The position numbers and the translations under genes are program-made. Positions 58,848 through 64,000 of a DNA stretch of 64,000 nucleotides are shown here, piece after piece (within the stretch, counting starts at the first letter, position 1; the number at the start of each line of letters is the position of its first letter). Source of the DNA: Zizania palustris (taxonomy: Eukaryota > Streptophyta > Magnoliopsida > Poales > Poaceae); assembly GCA_019279435.1 (NCBI GenBank), contig JAAALK010000287.1:29016162-29080161 (forward strand). Direction: 5' to 3'. The notes under the pieces were generated by a model. It was not told the DNA's origin. It worked only from the letters and a program-made list of their open reading frames with translations, and did not search any database.

Positions 58848-60433
58848 ATGGCAGGAATGGCACCAGAAGGCTCCCAGTTTGATGCTAAGCACTATGACAG
58901 CAAGATGCAGGAACTTCTGTAAGTCATCTTTCTACCGAATTTGTAGTCATAGCCTCTAGTGGATGTATTTATCTTCCTTTTTGCCTTGTTATGATTTATG
59001 GGTTCTTATATTTTATTGTCAATTTGTCATGATTGCAATACCCAGGCATCAAGGTGACACCGAGGAATTCTTCACTTCATATGATGAAGTTTATGAGAGT
59101 TTTGACGACATGGGCCTCCAAGAGAACCTTTTGAGAGGCATCTATGCTTATGGTATGACAAAATTCTTGTTCCTTTCCCATTGTTTAACAACAAATATCT
59201 CGGTGATCTTACAAATTCCAATACTTTGATGTGTAGGTTTTGAGAAGCCATCAGCCATTCAGCAAAGGGGCATTGTCCCCTTCTGCAAAGGACTTGATGT
59301 GATTCAGCAGGCTCAATCCGGAACAGGAAAAACTGCTACCTTCTGTTCTGGGATCCTGCAGCAGCTTGACTACGGATTGGTCGATTGCCAATCCTTGGTC
59401 CTTGCTCCAACACGTGAGCTTGCCCAGCAAATCGAAAAGGTCATGCGCGCTCTTGGTGACTACTTAGGTGTCAAGGTGCATGCCTGTGTTGGTGGAACAT
59501 CTGTTCGTGAGGATCAAAGGATTCTTGCTAGTGGTGTGCATGTTGTTGTTGGCACACCTGGACGTGTGTTTGATATGTTACGCCGGCAATCTCTCCGTCC
59601 AGACCACATTAAGATGTTTGTGTTGGATGAAGCTGATGAGATGCTCTCCCGTGGTTTCAAGGATCAGGTTTACTTCTGAGTGGATATTTTTAATATATAT
59701 TGCCAATTGTAGCTGAACCATTCTGAAAGATGTATTTCGTTTCTTCTCCAAGCTGTAGTTGCATGGGTTGTACTTACATGTGCTGTTCCCTTTGCAGATC
59801 TATGATATCTTCCAGCTGCTTCCATCAAAAATTCAGGTTGGAGTGTTCTCTGCCACCATGCCTCCAGAGGCCCTTGAGATTACCCGCAAGTTCATGAACA
59901 AGCCTGTGAGGATTCTTGTGAAGAGAGATGAGCTTACCCTTGAGGGTATCAAGCAATTCTATGTCAATGTGGAGAAGGAAGAATGGAAGCTCGATACTCT
60001 CTGTGACCTGTATGAGACCCTGGCCATCACCCAGAGTGTTATCTTTGTGAACACCCGCCGCAAGGTGGATTGGCTCACTGACAAAATGAGGAGCAGGGAC
60101 CACACTGTCTCTGCCACTCATGGAGACATGGACCAGAACACTAGGGACATCATCATGCGGGAGTTCCGGTCTGGTTCTTCCCGTGTGCTTATCACCACCG
60201 ATCTGCTTGCCCGTGGTATCGATGTCCAGCAAGTCTCCCTTGTCATCAACTTCGACTTGCCCACCCAACCTGAGAACTACCTTCATCGAATCGGCCGTAG
60301 TGGTCGGTTTGGCAGGAAGGGAGTTGCTATCAACTTCATCACCCGTGATGATGAGAGGATGATGTTTGACATCCAGAGGTTCTACAATGTGACCATCGAG
60401 GAGCTGCCCTCCAACGTCGCTGACCTTCTCTAG
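58848..60433 (+). CDS. EIF4A: eukaryotic initiation factor 4A (DEAD-box RNA helicase)
   Basis: This ATP-dependent helicase of the eIF4F complex unwinds 5' leaders for ribosome scanning. Coding exons 58848-58918, 59046-59152, 59237-59667 and 59798-60433 give 414 aa, the usual plant length. A non-coding first exon ends at about 58001 (GTCAG/GTAACG), with a leader intron of about 850 bp. Motifs: Q motif FEKPSAIQQRG (61-71), AQSGTGKT (85-92), PTRELA (117-122), DEAD (190-193), SAT (221-223), then RGIDVQQVSLVINFD and HRIGRSGRFGRKG. The protein ends EELPSNVADLL. It is intact and nearly identical to other cereal eIF4A proteins. A leader intron is common in highly expressed plant genes. Confidence 0.98.
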
Positions 60434-61021
60434 ATTATGTGTCTTAGGTGCCGGATAAAAGTTTGTTTTGTGAAATATTACAGCTTTCTCGTTTCGGAGT
60501 GGTAAGGTCGGGATCTGTTTGAATTGTGGTTAAGAATGACTTTATGCTTTTTTCCCCCTTTTTCTATGCAACGTTTGGAAATTTTTGTAGCGGGTGGGCT
60601 GTGCTGCATCCTGGGCTAGCTAGGAGGGAGACACTACTGGAATATTTACTTTTGTTGTTAAGCTATGCTTGGCATGTGTTATTATTGTCAACCAATCTGC
60701 TCTTCCATTGATTAGATAGTATCAATCCTATAAAATTTTGTTCTTTTCATGACCTGATGTTAAAGTGAACATGTTGGCTCTTTAGCATTTATGATCCTTC
60801 TGTGTTTGAAGAAAGTTTTTCTTCTGCTACCTAGATTGCTTTTTAGCAGAAAGCTCTGCTTGCTTATGATCTGTACACTCTAGTGCAGTTACTGTAGGTC
60901 AGCTAGATTATTGTAGAACTGCAAGGCTGTATTTTTGCTTGTCTGGTCCAACCACAGTGAGATCTATGTGAGGTTTGTGAAGGTGCTGTGAGCTACCAAA
61001 AAAAAGGCAAAGCTTGGGCAC

Positions 61022-61100
<79 letters not shown>

Positions 61101-61660
61101 TATATATAGAAAATAGTGTTTTTCAGACTCTTAGCTGCTAGATTTTAGTATATTGTTTTTAAATTTTGTAGTTATTGAGTTTTACAAAGTGACGGTGATG
61201 ACGATTGGTTGAACTTGTTGTGGTTGCCATCCGATTCAGAGCCTCATCAGCATCATCCTATCTTTTTGTGCCTTTTCCTCCCTGGAGTGATAGAGCCGGG
61301 CATCTTATTCCTCCACTTGCTGCATAAAAGAGCCATCTTTGAAAGTGACATTAGGGAACAATCGTCCAATGTGCACATGCATACTGATACACAAATTTTA
61401 CTCTAAACCCAGGAATATTTGAAGATTTACCGCTCGGTTTTGATCATTTGCTTACAGTCATATACTCGGCTAGTTACACTTACAGTCAAGTAATATAAAA
61501 TTTTTAGTGATAAATTTCGAATTTAAATTTTTAGTGATAAATCTTCGAATTTAATTTTTTAGCGATAAATCTTCAAATTTTTTTAGGGGCCCTGTGACAA
61601 AAGGGAGGCTCTCAAGCTTCACTAATCACTAGTGCCCTTACCTATTCCATCAATTATATA
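60434..61660. other. eIF4A 3' region and intergenic DNA
   Basis: T-rich 3' UTR to about 60,800, then AT-rich DNA with a (GT)n array at 61024-61099 and three nearby copies of AAATTTTTAGTGATAAAT-type sequence at about 61497-61580. No gene recognised. Confidence 0.6.
61024..61099. repeat. (GT)n microsatellite, about 38 units
   Basis: Uninterrupted GT dinucleotides from 61024 to 61099, followed by CTATATATAG. Long pure GT tracts are unusual in grasses and can adopt Z-DNA. Confidence 0.97.
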
Positions 61661-62585
61661 CTATAACTAGTGCAGGAGGCGCCCCTTCGGGCACCCCATC
61701 AATTAGCCACGTTCGCTTAGTAAATTAAATTTGTATGTATTACTTGTATATTTATATTATCAAATTCATTAGTAGCAATCTCAAAATCATCGTAGAATAC
61801 ATTTTACAACTCAAGTTATTTCATTTCCTATAAGAATAAATGACATAATTTAACGACAAAGAGGTTAATGCAGTTCAAGGATTAATCTTTATCACAAGAG
61901 TACAAGACCAATGTTCTCTCCACGTTCGCCAATTACAAGAGTACAAGCATTTCAATTACACCATGTGCCTACAAAATAAAACTAACAAGCTTAACATTCT
62001 GATCATACATACAAAACATGATACTATGTCTAGTTACATTGTTATATAGATTTATGGAACACTTGTATCTTCATATTAATAAATTCATAAGTAGCAACCT
62101 TGAAATTATTTTTAAATGTATTTCTCAACTCAAGTTGGTTCATTCCTCATAAAAATAAATGTCATATTTTAATGAATAAAGAATTACAAGACAATAAATT
62201 AACATGCTTAGAAATAGAATATGACATTATTTTGTTACCGCTTATTCACTGAAGATAAAACAGTGAAAAAATACACTTATTTTGTTATCTTTGTGGTCGG
62301 AGATAGTTGTGTGAAAAGAAAAAAATTAATATGCAGAAATGACCATACCCACCGAAACAAGACCAGAATCCACCAGCATCCAGACAAGCTACCAAGTTTG
62401 TTGCGGATGAGCTTTTCAGAAGAAACAAGAAACGAAAAGGCATTATTATGAGCAGATGATTAGCACAAAACATAGATAAATCATACATACATGAAAATGC
62501 ACCATATTTACTAAGTACTGAAGATGACAATGTTATGATGTAGACATAAGTACATAACTACACATTTACACATAAAGATACTTAC

Positions 62586-62660
62586 CTGAATATAATTTGC
62601 CCCATAGAATGCATTATTTCCAATTTGGAATTGTGCTCGACAGTCTGTGTCATATACAAA
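62586..62660 (-). other. exon-like segment inside the Helitron-like region
   Basis: On the minus strand the frame YDTDCRAQFQIGNNAFYGAN continues YIQ and meets a good donor (CAG/GTAAGT at 62586-62581). The upstream limit is unclear. It reads like a real exon but I do not recognise the protein. It may be a captured fragment or part of a minus-strand gene beyond the window. Confidence 0.35.
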
Positions 62661-63665
62661 TACGTGAATCCTTTTAAGAGAATGACTAAAGATTTCAGAT
62701 GGATGCAGACAAAAAGACGAAGTAGTTTGCTAATTAGTAATGCTAATAATAATAACTAATACATAAATCATTACACATCATTGGACTGTGACTTCTGGTT
62801 TTGGAATGACAATCCGTTTCAAGCTAGCAGAGTGGCATGAAATTTGGACAGATGCTGCCTAGTGCAGCTGAACTGTCGCTGATTCAACTAAATTTTCAAG
62901 TGAAGTGGAGGAACAATGTTGTCCAAGAGAGATGCGAACGGATACAACTAACACCCAATTAGTCATGGTCCAAGCTAAAAGTGTCATTTGCATGAACATG
63001 ACATAAGGTACCTTTGTTTCTTTGATAAATAATGGCTTTTCTACTTTGACAAATGATAGAGGTTGTGTTCCCATTAGTTTACTAATAAGCATCATAGGCT
63101 AACTTAAGTCTCATGCTGTACCCTTTTTATATACTTTTGATCAGTTTCAATAAGAATAAATGTGTTTGAATAAAACAACATTGTCAAGTGAAAATTCCCT
63201 AACCCATAGTCATGTTGGCAAAACAATAAATGCAAGACACAAAATGTAAACAGTAAAACAAATGCAGTTCCATGCCTGAATGCCTGCCTTGATACTGAGC
63301 AACCCACATAAGCCACTCCATGTAAAGAGCTTCAACAAGTAAAAAAAGCCATAAATCTGTCATTTCCTTGATTTTTGTTGGTTACAGAAAATTTCTCTCC
63401 GTGAAGATAAGATATACAAAATCATCACGCACATTTCGAAAACCGTTTCAGTTTCTAATAAGTTTATGATAAATGTAAACATGTAACATAATATGACCAA
63501 ATAAGACGAACAGAAATGATAGAATCTTATGCAAAGGGATATGAAAAATAAAAAGTTAGACAAATGGGTCATCTCAGTTTTCATTATTTTGGGAGATAAA
63601 CTTTAATCTGAACAGTCCCTTTAATCCTGACAAATGAAGTTTGTAATGTTTACTATTTTTTACAA

Positions 63666-63730
63666 ACTGAACTCATTTTGTTGAGATGTGAACTCATTTT
63701 GTTGAGATGTGAACTCATTTTGTTGAGATG
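63666..63730. repeat. three tandem copies of a 21-bp unit
   Basis: TGAACTCATTTTGTTGAGATG recurs three times in a row, with only the first boundary slightly diverged. It lies in AT-rich DNA with no gene nearby. Confidence 0.93.
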
Positions 63731-64000
63731 CAATCTGTGATGCAAACAAACATAATACATGATTATTCTAATTATTCAACCGAATTAGTCTGACATATTA
63801 ACTGACAGATCATGTAAGGTTTTTAGCTATACATACTCACACCCAACAAACTTATTGTATATAATTACTTGAAAAACTAAAGAGAACATAATAATAAATG
63901 CATTCACATGTTCAATTATAAAGTTGAGACTTGGAGTGACCTCCACAGTTTAGAAGTTACCATACTTGTCAGAAATATTTTTATGGACTTCTCCAAGACG

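Larger units (their letters stand above)
61667..64000 (-). mobile_element. Helitron-like element, 3' terminus at 61667, runs past the window end
   Basis: On the minus strand the sequence ends GGTGCCCGAAGGGGCGCC, then TCCTGCA, then CTAG followed by T. That is a 7-bp stem (one wobble pair) with a 4-nt loop, a short spacer and the CTAG-T terminus of a Helitron. The first ~130 bp match the end at 22191. A block at about 61741-61870 is repeated in diverged form at about 62066-62190. No Rep/helicase frame was seen. The 5' TC end is not in view, so the right limit given is only the window edge. Confidence 0.6.

Noticed and set aside
1..64000. tRNA, rRNA or CRISPR loci
   Set aside because: No cloverleaf-like sequence with conserved A and B boxes, no rRNA core sequence and no regularly spaced repeat-spacer array was noticed. 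The tandem repeats found have no unique spacers.

Overview
This window is nuclear DNA from a grass (Poaceae). It has intron-rich genes with GT-AG borders, GC-rich first exons, AT-rich introns and intergenic DNA, and many grass-type MITEs. Gene content and protein sequence are rice-like, and my recollection is that several of these genes lie on rice chromosome 2 short arm, but the species cannot be fixed from the sequence. It is not prokaryotic: I see no operons, CRISPR arrays or phage genes.

Layout, left to right. (1) The last exon of an SBP-box/SPL transcription factor (+), with an exact miR156-type target site, preceded by an intron holding a 4-copy minisatellite and a possible Copia LTR. 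(2) A cytosolic-type aspartyl-tRNA synthetase (+, 9 exons), whose fourth intron carries a decayed PIF/Harbinger transposon. (3) Cycloartenol synthase (-, 18 exons), convergent with AspRS. (4) The molybdopterin synthase large subunit MOCS2B/CNX6 (+, single exon), divergent from cycloartenol synthase. (5) A conserved plant protein of unknown function (+, 4 exons). (6) An AIG2-like/gamma-glutamylcyclotransferase-fold protein (+, 5 exons). (7) L-arabinokinase (-, 28 exons), convergent with AIG2. (8) A second conserved plant protein of unknown function (+, 3 exons). (9) Sucrose-phosphate phosphatase (+, 8 coding exons, one probable GC-AG intron). (10) SF3B1, a 1,278-codon uninterrupted reading frame (+). 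(11) Dolichol kinase (+, 14 exons). (12) eIF4A (+, 4 coding exons). The right end holds microsatellites, a Helitron-like 3' terminus and exon-like fragments.

The genes are ordinary and work in separate pathways: translation (AspRS, eIF4A), splicing (SF3B1), sterols (CAS), Moco synthesis (MOCS2B), sugars (ARA1, SPP) and N-glycosylation (DOLK). I see no functional cluster and no new enzymatic system.

The most notable observation is that three well-conserved genes (AspRS, cycloartenol synthase, dolichol kinase) each carry exactly one 1-nt indel in an otherwise conserved exon, each predicting truncation. ARA1, SPP, SF3B1, eIF4A, AIG2 and MOCS2B are intact. Consensus errors or young null alleles are both possible. 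Other points of interest are a 57-bp perfect-arm foldback MITE sitting at the edge of an older element, two Helitron-like 3' ends that may carry gene fragments, and a four-copy ~100-bp tandem array upstream of eIF4A.
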